A DNA stretch of 64,000 bases from Silurus meridionalis (lineage: Eukaryota; Chordata; Actinopteri; Siluriformes; Siluridae), in contig NC_060904.1 of NCBI RefSeq assembly GCF_014805685.1, positions 14,211,811 through 14,275,810 of the forward strand, written 5' to 3'. Shown here one piece after another: positions 26,321 through 54,300 of the stretch. The notes under the pieces are model-generated. The model saw only the letters and a list, made by a program, of their open reading frames with translations, had not been told where the DNA came from and searched no databases. A program made the position numbers and the translations under genes. Position 1 is the stretch's first letter. Each line of letters opens with the position of its first letter.

Positions 26321-26626
26321 GACAGCAGTTTCCTCTGAATGTGTAACACTGATCTGTGATGCAGCATTGGAAGCTTTAAAAGCATTAAAAGATGCAGTTG
26401 ACTGCAATCATGACTCCCAGAGGAAGGCTTTCATCCTACATCCTCTCTAAAAAGGTTTGATAGATGGAGCGGTTTATTAGTAGATGACCAAAGTGGGGAT
26501 AAAAATAGGGTAACTTTCCAGACTTAGGGGTCATTTGGGTTGTTGGAATTCAGAAAGTTTTTCTGTAAAAATAAATCATTGATAAGAGGTTGATAAACTT
26601 GGTGCAGGGTGAGATGCAACTGGGAG

Positions 26627-26661
<35 letters not shown>

Positions 26662-26879
26662 AGCAGAACCGCCAGTTTGTGTGTGACCGAGATGCCGTCT
26701 GCAGAGTACAGAACAAACTTTACTCTTATTCATGAATCCTCTCTGTTTATTCATGTTATTAGTAGACCTACATTTCCATGGCACTACTTTTACTACGTGG
26801 TTTGTGTATTTGTTCTCTACTGGTAAAAGATAAAGACACACAAGAATTACACAGTGAATGTCTGAAAGGAAGTTCTGTA

Positions 26880-27270
26880 GCCATTTTTTGGCTCTAACAG
26901 AAGCACTTTTGTAAGATGGAGAACAGGAGGGAAGATGTTAGCAGACTGCCTCAAACCCACAGTCAAAAATGGAGATGGAAGCTAATGTTTTGGGGTTGTT
27001 TTGGAGCAGGGAAGGTTGGTGAAAGGGACACTGAAACAACATGGCTACCATTCCATACTTCAACACCATGCAATGCAGTTCTGTCTGGACTGCGGCTCAT
27101 TGGAACCAAATTCACCAAACAACAAGTCAGTGACCCGAAGTGTACGCCCAAGTCGTCTGGAGTGTTATCTATCATGGAATGTCACTGCACCTTAATTCTA
27201 CCGAACTGCTCTGGGATCAACTGGATCACAAAGCCAACTCAAGCAACAACGAATCGATTGTTTTAATTGA
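26880..27270 (+). mobile_element. Tc1-like transposase remnant
   Basis: A plus-strand frame contains SQKWRWKLMFWGCFGAGKVG, a decayed form of the Tc1 motif KHGGGSxMVWGCFxxxGxG, then CNAVLSGLRLIGTKFTKQQV. Only the catalytic middle is recognisable. A related remnant is at 60203-60755. Confidence 0.65.
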
Positions 27271-27340
27271 AAGAATAGTGAAGCGTCAGACTTTTATTTT
27301 GAAGAGCGTTTTTAAGGTTTAGCGTTAGCGAACGCGCTGT

Positions 27341-27465
27341 CATATGATAGTCACGTGACCGGGAAGCGGAAGACAGTAGAGGGTGAATGCAGCTGCAGAA
27401 ATCAGACTGGGAGAAATGTGATTATTGACACGTAATCGAACACAAACCGCAGATTGACACCGGTG
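27341..27465 (+). promoter_or_regulatory. washc5: WASHC5 promoter with CLEAR-type E-box and ETS sites, and non-coding exon 1
   Basis: GTCACGTGAC at 27350-27359 is a palindromic CLEAR/TFEB-type element. It is followed directly by the ETS-like double core CGGGAAGCGGAAG (27360-27372). A donor, CACCG/GTGAGA near 27472, probably ends a non-coding first exon spliced to 28525. There is no TATA box, as is usual for a housekeeping gene. The TSS is inferred at about 27370-27400. Confidence 0.55.
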
Positions 27466-27559
27466 AGATCAACACTGAGCGCTGTTTGCAGGTGAATCAG
27501 AATTAACCAGGTAGATCTGATCTCGGGCTGAGAGCAGAGACTGACAGCCTTATTTACAT

Positions 27560-28430
27560 TCTATAATCTTCATCATCATCATCATCGTCATCATCGTCAT
27601 AATAGCTTCAACACTGATTGTGTCAATATTGCGTTTGGTGTAATTTGTCTTTTTCTTTTTGATCTCTCTACATTTTCATTATCACGATCATCATCTTCTT
27701 CAACTTTCTCTTCTTCGACTTTCTCTTCTTCAACTTTCTCTTCTTCTTCTTCTTTTTCTTTTTCATCTACTTTACCTATATTTTTGCCTTGATCTCTTTC
27801 TACATTTCCTTCCACTTCTTCTCTATTTTTGCCTCAATCTCTATTTTTGAAAACTTTTCTTTCTCTTCTTCTTCATCTATATTTTTGTCTTGATGTCTTT
27901 CTAAATATTTATCATCATCATCATCTCAATTTTCTTCCTCTTCTTCTTCATCTTTAAGATTTTTGCCTCTTCTTGCCTATTTTTTCTTTTTCTTCTTTTG
28001 TATCCATATTTTGCTTTGATCTCTTTCTACATTCCTTCTGCTTCTTTTCTTTTTATTCCTCATTTTATTCTTCTTTTACATTTTGACTTGATCTTTTAAA
28101 CATTTTATCATCTTCCTCATATATTTTTGCCTCAATCTTTTTTTTCCTACATTTTTATCATCCTCATTACCATCATCATCATCAACCTAATTTTTTCTTT
28201 TACTCTTCTTCTTGTTCTTTTATAATTTTGCCTTGATCTTGTTCTTCAATTTCTTCTTTTTTTCCTTTTCCTTCTCCTTCGTCTCAATTTATTTATTTTT
28301 TTAAATCTTATACATTTTTTCTTTATACCACTTTCCTTTTTTTCTACCCCCTCCTCCTTCTCCTATGCTGATTCTTCTTCCTCTTCTTTATCTCCTTCTT
28401 AGTTTTCTTCTTCTTCTACCTAGTAGTAAT
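27560..28430. repeat. Long pyrimidine-rich low-complexity tract (TTC/TCT) in WASHC5 intron 1
   Basis: About 870 bases are dominated by CTT/TTC/TCA triplets on the plus strand. Short ATC runs occur at its left edge (27570-27600). The reverse strand is purine-rich, giving spurious EEEK-type open frames. No exon is seen inside. Confidence 0.8.
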
Positions 28431-28541
28431 ATTAGTAAGAAAGTAGCACCTACACGAGTGTGTTCTTTTCAGTACTCGAGCAGTTGAATCAGCTCCAGTG
28501 TTGTACTGGTGCTTGTTTTCCCAGAGTCTGTTGCCGGCAGG

Positions 28542-43991
<15,450 letters not shown>

Positions 43992-44190
43992 TTTCTTTTC
44001 TCCACAGGAACACAATTTGCCAATTAACAATTTTTGCATTTTTCCATAATTGACTAACATTTAGTTAGTTACTGAAAGTGTAATTACTGTGTAACATTTC
44101 ATCTGTGTTACTTTAGTTTCAGTAGAGCTATGCTGAATGTAGGAAGGTATAAAGATGTTGTAAATAAATAAATGATATACTGAAGACTTT
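43992..44190 (+). other. washc5: WASHC5 3' UTR
   Basis: Short. An AATAAA signal lies within TAAATAAATAAATGA at about 44163-44172, just before an AT microsatellite. Confidence 0.6.
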
Positions 44191-44199
44191 TTATTTATT

Positions 44200-44274
<75 letters not shown>

Positions 44275-45655
44275 CTAAATGGACTAAATCTTTCCTCATC
44301 GTATGTGCTTCAACCCCAAACTATTACCACGTCACCAAACGTTGGAGGCAAACAATGGTATAGGATGTCTTTAGATGTAGTAGCAATTTTCCCTTCACAA
44401 GAATAAGGAAACCTGTTCCAGCATGAAAATTTCCCCATGTGCACAAAGCAAGCTTCATGAAGATATGCTTCACGTTGTTTGGAGTGCAAGATCTAGAGTC
44501 GCCTGCTATAGAGCTCTGACTACAACCCTACAAAAAAATATTTGGGATGAATTGCCATGCTGACTGCACCCCAGGCCTCCTCACCCTATATCAGGAGCTG
44601 ACTTTTGCCCTTGTTGCATATGAGCACGAATCTCCATAAGCACACTCTTAGTCTTCTTATAGTCTTCCCAGAAGAGTGGTGGTTACTATAACAGAAAATG
44701 GGAACTAAACTTGAAATGAAATGATCAAAAAGCACTTACCAATCTTATGTTCAGGTGTCCACAAAGCTTTTGTCCTTGTAGTATGTACTATATACTGTAT
44801 AGAATAGTCTTATGAAGAACTTAGGACTGTAGCTACAGTGACAAACACCTTTCCAGAGTGACTACAAACATTTCATAATTACAAAGTTACAACAGTGATA
44901 TCTTGGTGATATCTGGGACACTCTTTACCTCATAATGACAGCAAAAATAAAAACAGATTTCAGATCAATGTAAAACTTAAGATCTTTGCTGTGACACTTG
45001 AGGTTACTTTGGATTATCACTGAGATGTTTCTACACAGTTCTGTCACCTGTGGCAAATTCTATTGACTGCACACGACTTGGGAAGCGTGCGCATATATGA
45101 GGTCAACCTGTTAGAATGCATATCCAAGCATCAGTGTAGAAACAGCTCATTGACATTTCAGAGGATGGGATGCACATTAGCTACTTTTCATATAGGAAAG
45201 GGCATGAATATTTAAAACGGTGTGATATTCCTTTTTTTTATGGGGTAGTAATGCTAAATTATTATAGGGTATGGAGTGTAAATTGATGTAGGGCAAATTT
45301 TTAAACCATTTTAGCAGAAGTCTGGAACATAATATTGCTTTAGTATGGAATCCAGATGCAGTGTTGTAGAAGTTCATGTGATTTCTGAACAGGCCGCCAT
45401 CAAGCCGCCACTGCTGTTCACATGAGCATGGTCTTGAACCCTCAGTTGCATAGTTGTATATATGACTATATATCTGCCAAAATCCCATAAATATTTTTTT
45501 GTTTTAATTGGACTCTAAAATTGGACTCCTGGATGAAAGCATTTCCTCATTGTTTGAACGAACGTATGGGCCATAAAGTGTTTTTGGCAAAAGCAGTTGT
45601 TTGCAAATCACCATGGCAACATGAATGTGTAAATCCCAGAAGTCAACTGATCACA
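44191..45655. other. WASHC5-ADAM22 intergenic region (tail to tail)
   Basis: Holds an AT microsatellite (44203-44273) and a diverged family A MITE (about 44305-44790, right end GGTGTCCACAAAGCTTTTGT). The remaining 850 bases are non-repetitive, and I see no gene there. Confidence 0.6.
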
Positions 45656-45659
45656 ACCA

Positions 45660-48600
45660 GGACATCGTGTCAATGAAAGGTTTATTTTGTATTAAATATA
45701 TTACAATACTGAATGATAACTGTAAAAAAAAAAATTGGGTGCTGATCGTTTGTAAGTTACATACAGCATACTATAAAAAAAAACAGCCTCATAGAGAACG
45801 AGCGTCTCGAAAACACAAAAACGAAAGAGATTTCATGAAACGGACAAACATAAGGCATATCAATGACGTCTCCTGAAGCAGGTGCAAACCTCTCGCTAAT
45901 GATGTGATTCGTTCTGCAAAAAAAAACAAGCCGATGCCGCGTCCTCACTCTGACGTGGTGTGGGTGAAAAGTTAGTGGACCTACATAATCCCTGGAGGAT
46001 GACGTGTCATTGACGTGGATGGCAGTTGTGCTGTAATCGTCATCTTAAATTACATTCAAGAGTGTGTTTGCTCTGAGAATCGGGTACGATTCGGCATCGG
46101 GTTTTGTATTTCGCAGCGGCAGCTGTGCTAAACGAGGACAGTGAGGTGCTCAAAGTATTGCTTGAGATGTTTTTTTTCTTCCTTTTTTAGTTGCCTTTGG
46201 ATTCAGCCTTTATCAACACCGCATTCAGCCATGCACTTTTGTTTTAAATGCAGAAGAAAACCCCACAGAGATCGTGTAGAATATATCGGGAGGGAGAAAT
46301 ACACCGCCGAAATCGAACGTGTCATTATGGCATTAAAAAGGGTCACATAAATAAAAAAGCGTTAAAAATCTGTGCTGATCTGCATCCGTATACACAAAGA
46401 CCTACTGAAATAGTAATGCACTTAATCGCTGTCTGGGTCCAATGCATATATACAAGGGGTACTGGTTGGTGAAAACAAGGGTTAGATACATTTTCGTATC
46501 GGATGGGGGCAGATCTGAATGTCCCGTGAATACAGACAGCAGGATTTAATGAAGCTTATGTACAGATGATATGTGTACAGTGAGGTTTCTAATGATATTA
46601 CAAGGACAATACTGAACACACTGGTTTGGCCTTCTTCCTCAGGAAGCCTTAAGCCTGCATTATACTTTACAGAAATTGCGTCTGTAATGGTTGTATAAAG
46701 ACGACGTCCACCTTCACGAGCTTACAAGCTATGCATACATTTCACATCAGTCACAGCTCAAGTGCTGACACTAAAATGACCACTTCCTTGACTATAAGAA
46801 AATGATTGGCGCTTCTCATCTTCAGCGTCCATCTGCAGTCCATCAGCTTGGGCATGAATTGATCCTTGAAAATTTGCCATGCTGCTGCTTGAGGTCTGTT
46901 TGCTCCACTCTGATGTCTTAATGTTAATCCAGTCATCATTTTTCCAAGGCTATAGTTACAGATTGACTTTTATAGTCGTAGGTGGCTTTGTGCAATCTAA
47001 TGGAAATAAAATAGCATGGGCTCGCCTAAACATCCCATAATTCGCACTATGACTAAGGGTGCATTCAATCAGATCTCGAGCTCCCTAGTTTGTGAACGAG
47101 TACATAGTGTACATGAGTTCACGCACCACTAAGGACCCTGGTAACGAGACTCAGTTTCCAGTTACATGACTGATGGAGTTGTTGAGAAAAAAACATTTAT
47201 ACACTGGTGAACCTTCTAATTTCCTCATCAGTCACTGTAAAAAACAAAACAAAACAACATTAAATACACAATTTGAATGTCATTTATTTGTTACTTAATA
47301 ACACATTTTTTCAGAAAAGGGAGTATAGTGGGCAACAAAAAAAGCGAGTTGCGGTGCATAGAGGGATGCAAAGGATGCAAAGTTTCTTTTCACTGGATGG
47401 ATTTTGGGATTGAATCGCACGCAAAATGGCCGATTGCTTGATCTCTGACTAGGAAACTAAAGAGCTGATTTGGATGCACCAATAATAAATAAATAAATAA
47501 TGATATTTTTTCCGAAAGAGGTGGTAGATGATCTGTATTTTATATCCTGCTGCTTTAAAATTGTTTCAAATATTTCTCAAGGATTTAAAGAGAACCAAAA
47601 AACAAGCCTATGCGCTTGGTTGACTTTTAGCATCACATCCTTTGACACGTCACTCAAGGCTTATAAAATGTCCGAAATGATCGTGACTGTATTTCAGACA
47701 ACGGCGTAACATCGTAACATCGTAACATCGCATACTGTCATGAAAATAAACGAACAAATACCGCTATTGTTTAGCTTCAAAGGTCAACGGTGTCCACTCA
47801 AGCTCTGTGAGTCTTCCTTATTGATACAGACAGCATCAGATATGTCAAAATAAACAAAGTTCAAGAATACAGGAAATACACACAGATGAATCGAAACTAT
47901 GACTAACAATAAAGGCTGATGTAAAGCCGATTCAAAGTGAACGTACAAACAAGAAATGGTGAATGCTTCTTCTAAGTTCTACCAAGTGACCAAAAAAGAA
48001 AGCAATAAGAAAAAGCAAAGCATAAAAAAAAACAATCACGCATTTCACTGTCGTCGAGCTATACATATTTACACACGTGGGGAAATAAGTGAGCGCACAT
48101 GGCAAGGCTGGAGGTGTTCGCTATGCTTTAGCGTTGATACACTGTGTGATTAGAGAAGCCTAAAAAAAATGAAATCTTACCAGCCTACAGAAATGCCCTC
48201 TGAGACATGCTGTCCCCTAGCCTGCTGTTAAAATATTAGATTTTCGTCATCATCTTTAGCACTACAAGGTTTTGATAGACATGTATTCTCATGCATACAG
48301 TGGAAAGTTTCTACGTGCTTTCGAAAAAACGTTAACATCCAGCAGGTTTTGGATGACCTTCTCTCAACATGGCAACAAGGACACCAATCACAAGACATTA
48401 TTGGTGCTGGATGAGGAAGGGCGCAGAGGGAGAGAGGGGAGTTGAATGGCCTTTTTTTGGCCCAAGAAAGGGGAGGCGGGGCAAGATAAAAGGGGCGGGA
48501 TTACCAGTCTGATATCCCCTGCCTCGTTTTCGATAACCTGATTGCAGCAGTGCCTGGCTTCGACCTTTGACCCAAGCCAGTCCCTCTGTTTCATTTTGGT

Positions 48601-48811
48601 AGGCTGCAATGATGAGAGGATGACGGCCGTGCTCTTCATCCCAACGTGCTCCGGTGGACCCGCTAATCCTGGAGGACTTCAATTCTTCTGTTTGAACTCA
48701 TTAGTTTTTTTTTGTGTTGTTGTTTTTAATTTGTTTTATTCTCATTGTATAAAAGCGGAGGAATGTGTAGTCCCTTACGGAGATTTTGCAGAGTGATCTC
48801 AAGGAGCCCCT
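45660..48811 (-). other. adam22: ADAM22 3' UTR (long)
   Basis: The minus-strand stop is at 48812-48814. The only well-placed minus-strand polyadenylation signal before WASHC5 is at 45681-45686 (TTTATT on the plus strand). That gives a 3' UTR of about 3.1 kb. No coding frame in it is supported. A shorter form is possible. Confidence 0.5.
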
Positions 48812-48832
48812 TTATATTGATGTTTCCCACAG
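48812..48832 (-). CDS. adam22: ADAM22 terminal micro-exon coding LWETSI (PDZ motif)
   Basis: Only six codons and the stop (CTG TGG GAA ACA TCA ATA TAA) follow the acceptor TTCTTGCAG. They join in phase 0 to NRQSAR at 49292. Human ADAM22 ends in the same residues. ETSI is a class I PDZ ligand that in mammals binds PSD-95. If the donor at 49291 is not used, translation reads VRL and stops, which loses the motif. Confidence 0.88.
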   Translation of the reverse strand: MWETSI

Positions 48833-50497
48833 CTGCAAGAAAAAAAATGACAAAGCAAAAGGTTAGATTTGTAAATAAAAGGTATTTGTTTTATGGTAAT
48901 GGAAGCAATCCAAAACAAATATCCATCTTTAAATAGCAATCCTTATTTAGGATAAAAGAAATATAGTTTCCCTGTGTGTCTCCAGTACAATATGCAATGG
49001 CTGAGTTTTTACTTGCCACCCTAACCACTGGCTTGGCATAAACTAATAGGGACTAATTACTGAATTCAAAATGTATATTCATAATCTAATTTGTTTCTGT
49101 AAAGCTGTACATAAAATTGCATAAAACAGAAACATAAGCTGTGTTGACAACTTTCAAGTATTGATATTTTCAGAAAAATGCTGCATTTCATTACTTGTAT
49201 TTAGAAAAATGTGATATAATAATATATAGCACCATCTTGTGGTCAAAATCTCAGTCCTAAAATTCAGATACATTCAAGATCAGAGTCTCACCCTGGCACT
49301 CTGTCTGTTGGCCTTCCTCTCCTCATCCGGTAGCGGTGGCATCGGGTAAGGGTACCTTCGGCTCGAGGCGATCGAGCCCGTGGATGAGGTTGGGGACTTG
49401 GCAGGAGACAGCGTCCTGTATTGATAGATGCAACTTTAGAATTATCTTCGTTGTCCTATTTTTATTGCCTCTCAAGTCATAAGATGCCACTTTTGAATTG
49501 TAGGAGAGGTCAGAAGTCAATAAAAGTTGATAAAATATGTTAATGTATATAGTCTCATACTATATATACACACATATATAAAAAAGGAATATTACATTAA
49601 AACCAGGTGCATTGTTATTATTATAAATATAAAGTGCCTGAGGATGCCCCAGAACAAAGTGCATAAAGTGAAGCAACACAGATTACACAGAATAGGGGTG
49701 ATGCTGAATGATAATGTCACAGACGAGGAAAAAACACAACACAAGATGGACACGGAGGACACTAAACATGCAGAAGAGCCGAAAAGTGTTTTGTGTGTTA
49801 AAAAGGATAAAGTTTAGAAAAAGAAGAGTTCTTAAAATAAATGTATTTATACTTAAATATACTTGTACTTATTTATATAAATGCTGTGTCTCTCTTGTCC
49901 ATTAAGGCTAGCTTGGCTCATCTCTTACTATCTAGAAAAAATCTAAACAGCACTATACACTGTACAGAATCTGCACACACACTAAACACGTTTCACAGTC
50001 CTTCAAATGGACCAAAAAACCCTTTTTCTAATTTTACCCCATTTGCAATTCCTATTCGCTTTGAATAAAACAACAGAAATTCTCTGCACCTGAAACAATA
50101 CGGCAGCAAATCATTAGCTAATGATTTGAATTTCGGTTTCGAGAGCACAATGTACTGTTTCAGTAAACCTGTAATTCACAGTAATGAAATATCTACTGTA
50201 CTTTTTATTGCTTTTTGGAATGGGGCTGTGTTCCAATAAACACCCTTGCTGACTTGCCCTCACCATTTTCCCTGAGGGGAATCCACATTAAGGGCTGGTT
50301 TAATTGTTTATAAGCACAGTTTGTAGAATGACACTATAGAAATGTGAAGCAACAAATCATTATTTCCATCATTTTTGCAATGTCTGCAAAAGCTATAAAA
50401 CAAGCAAGTAAATGACTAAATTATTAGCTTTATGTACTAACAGCAGTCCAATAGTGGATTTCAAAGTGTAATCAAAATTCACGATCATTTCACTTCT

Positions 50498-50552
<55 letters not shown>

Positions 50553-51273
50553 CCAACAAAACTAGTAACACAGCAGAAGCTGTAGATTTAGTAATAAATA
50601 AACTCTTTTCCTGCAAATGCTGTAACTGTGACTCTAACTGTAAATGGAAACCTATGTACAAAAACCCTGTTTCTATTTCTAACAGTCAGAAAGCCAGAAC
50701 AGGTTTGTTGAATGCGTACATACTCTCATGACCTTTACATCTTTGAGTTTCATAAGGTCAGCCCCTGAAATAACAAAGTGTTCATTTCATGTTAATTTGA
50801 GTTTTTAATCAAGGTAATAGTCAGAGGGATGCCCTTAAAGGAAACCCTATGCGTAGCTTAAAAAAAAAAAATAATAAAAAGCTAAATGAATACAGGGAGG
50901 AATATGAAGCAGTCTGAGGTAATACCTAATATAGGGTCCCTCAGTGTTTTTATTCACATCTTCCACCCATTCAGTTACATAATAGTCTGTTTTGGAGCAA
51001 GGGGTTAAATACCTGCAGGAGGAGGTGGGGGAGGGAGCGATGATGAACACAGAAAGAGTGAGAGGAAGTGAAAGAGGTGGAGGAGAAAGACAGGTGAGAG
51101 GAAAGAAAAGGAAGAAGGAGTTGGTAAACAGCAGCAGAGCACAGCATCCACTTTCCCGCCGGCCCACCGCAATGCAAGTGAGAGAATGGGTGAAGAGTGA
51201 AAACGTTTGGCCAAAGAGAGCAGCTAGAGAAGATGTCATTCATAAAGTAGCAGTAGTTATAGTAATTATAATT

Positions 51274-51348
<75 letters not shown>

Positions 51349-54300
51349 CTATTCCAGTGTAGTCCTATTGTCAAAAAATGTATTTATTATTTCATAATAA
51401 AAATCAAGGTTTTATCATGATTTTTAATTCAATCGAACAAAAAAAACAATGAAAATAAAAACAAGCATTTGCCAATCATTTAAATTAAGCATTAATGCAT
51501 TAAATTTAATATATAACTTGCTAGGAGAGGGTAGCTCAGTGGTTAAGACATTGGAAGCTACCTCTCCTGGGCCCCTGAGCAAGGCCCTCTGGATAAAGGC
51601 ATCTACCAAATGCTGTAAATTTCGGATTTGGGTCTATATTTATTTTTTATACTTCATAAATAATTTGGTCAGAAAAGCAACCTTGAGTTTGATAATGATG
51701 CTATACGTATATGTATATAAAATTCATTCACTTTTTAATTATTATTATTTGTATTATTATTAATATTATTATTAGGTTCAAATCCTGATCTTGCTCCTGT
51801 GGATGGTACCACAGAGTGAGGATTAAATTGGTCTCTGGGTGGGAGGGATTTGCCTACTTTCTCTTCCTTGTCAATCAAAACCACTCTAACCAATCGTGAG
51901 AATCTGTGAACTCGTGTATGTGGAAGACAACGCTGTTCTCTGGGTATGCTGCATTACCCTAAGACATAGCATGATGAACAGTTGAAAAGATGTGGTATGG
52001 TGTCTTCACATGTCCCAGAGGAAGCAGGTGTTTAACTTTACCATCCCCAGGGGGCATTGGGTCAATGAGTATTTTATATATAGATGAATTGTGTAAGACA
52101 GTTTTTTTGATGTCAGACATAAAAGAAAAGTGTTTTGTATCAAACGTTTTTCTACTGGACTACTGGTGGTCAATATCAGATGGAGACTGAACTTCATGAC
52201 TTACTCTGTGGAATTGGATCGAGGACGGAACTTCTTTCCTTTCGGCTTCTTCCGGCTGCCACTAATATTTCCTATAAAACAGTAGAAAAACAACAAAATG
52301 TGCATTAGACCTGGAAGCACTAGTAAAAAAGTTAAACAACTCCTAAGTGATAGCATGTGGTCCATGTTTGTCTGGTGTATAGCTGTAGCCCTCATTTATA
52401 ATGCTTGATGTAGAAGAAGCTGGAAGTCTGTTTTGTGAGTAAAAAATTGTGTTCTATATGTACGTTTGCATATTTGTGTGTTACCTTGCCACGAGTTGCT
52501 CCTGGGCCGTCCATTTTCACAGATATCAGAAATGTGTTTGGCATCTGGGATTCTCTCGCTCCAGGAATGGGACAAACCGTTGGACCTTCACAGCAAAGCG
52601 GCAAGACCCACAGATATAATTAGACTGAATACAAGTAATAACTTCTCAACCAGACTTCACCACTGGCATGATCTTAGTCCCCAAAGACAGACAAACGCAT
52701 CGGTACTGGTGTGACATGAAGAAGAGTCGATGATATAATGAATGGAGTGAATGGCAATAATATGTAGATGGCAAACATTACATTACTCTGAAAAGCAGGA
52801 TGAAAGAGAAGACAGGCACCCACAAAACCCAGTAAAAAGCATGGATAAAAGAAAAAGAAAGCAACGCCAGCTGTGTTGAAAGATGATCACTTACTTCCTC
52901 TTGCCACATTTTTATTCAGGTGATACAACCTGTTCTATTACACTTACACTGACACAGAGAGAGAGGACAGAGTCATTGCAGTTTCAGAAGCAAACAGAAA
53001 CAAGGCCCAGTATGAGCAGCGCAGATTACGTCTCCTTATACAGCTTTTATAAGCCACAGATTAAACAGTTCACTGTCAGTTTATATAGTGCAATGGTGCT
53101 GAGCTAAAAAAAACTTTAGGTGTCACTCGAGTATGTGTTCCACCAATATTAGATATTGATTTGTGTTTCAACAATATTAGACTGTTTTAAACCTGAAAAT
53201 TCTATTCACAAAGTACAGTAATACTATAGTCAGCTGTTTTCAAATCCGGTACTCATCACTTTATAGCGATTAAAAAATGTTTCAGCATTCGTCGCATTCT
53301 CGAAACTCCGACTCTTGCGATGAGACTTATGAGCGATTCAGTCTCGCGGTGTCTCATTTTAGCTCAAGAACGGTGCCATAGGGTGCCCTCCAAAGCGTTC
53401 TTTTTTGTGCTTTCATTTTAAACCTAAATCATGGGTCTTAAAGTGGTTAAAATGCCTTTATGCATATTTTTTTATTCCTTATACAGTAGGGTACTGCAGA
53501 AAAAAAAGCTTGGTACTCATCAGTTTCAGCACTCATCACTGAGGTATTACTGTATTTCTTTTTTTTAACGTACACTATATAGACAAATGTTTGGGAACAC
53601 CTCAACATTTGTATTATAATGTATTTGAACATCCCATTCCAAATTTAATGCTTACTTGCTGTTATAATAAACTCCACTCTTCTAGGAAGATGTTCCCCTA
53701 AATCTTGGAGATTTGTGCTCATTAAGAAAGTAGAGTAAGGAGGTCTGGTGTGCAGTCAGGTTAATCTAACTCATCCCCAATGGTTTAAAGAAAGTTAAGG
53801 TCAGAGCTTTATAGAAGGCCACTCAAGATCTTCCACTCCAAACTATGTAAAGCAAACTGTAATGCTGGAACAGGTTCGGGTCTCCTTTGTTTAAATAAAG
53901 GGAAAATTTATTTCCATATTTGAAATTTGAAAGTAAACAACACTGCAATAAATGTTTTCTGTGCAGCTCAGGACTAAGGCTGAGGATGAGAATGGGAAGG
54001 ATGAAAATGGGCACAGGAGCACACCTGAAGCCGAATAATGAGATGTTTTGGCTGATGGAGGGAATGGAGGTGTAGATCTGCAGGTGAGACAGGTAAGCAG
54101 ACCTCTTCTTGGAGCTGCTGCCTGAGTTGGAGCTCACGCCCTGCGGCACGTCGCTGTAGAAGGAGTCAGCGTCTCCAGGTTTCTTAACGTAATCGCCCGC
54201 TGGCATTTGTCTGAAGAAAATGAGCATGAATTAATACTGTTACAATTTCCACAGAATACAGTGTATATATGATCACCACAATATAAAAATAATACACTGG

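Larger units (their letters stand above)
25261..27340. other. ZHX1-WASHC5 intergenic region
   Basis: No cellular gene is supported. It holds the duplicated UTR blocks (25493-25870), an RTE-type LINE fragment (26046-26320, minus strand), a GT microsatellite (26624-26653) and a Tc1-like remnant (26880-27270). Confidence 0.7.
49416..52204. other. Large ADAM22 intron with CA and AT microsatellites and a SINE
   Basis: No further exon was found. Contents: CA run 50499-50550, purine-rich stretch about 51020-51120, A run and AT run 51274-51346, tRNA-type SINE 51521-51620. Confidence 0.6.

Noticed and set aside
27597..27815. Acidic EEEKVEEEK frame on the minus strand
   Set aside because: Purine-rich strand of a low-complexity pyrimidine tract.
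51521..51620. tRNA gene
   Set aside because: It has a box A but no cloverleaf or box B at the right distance, and carries SINE body sequence.
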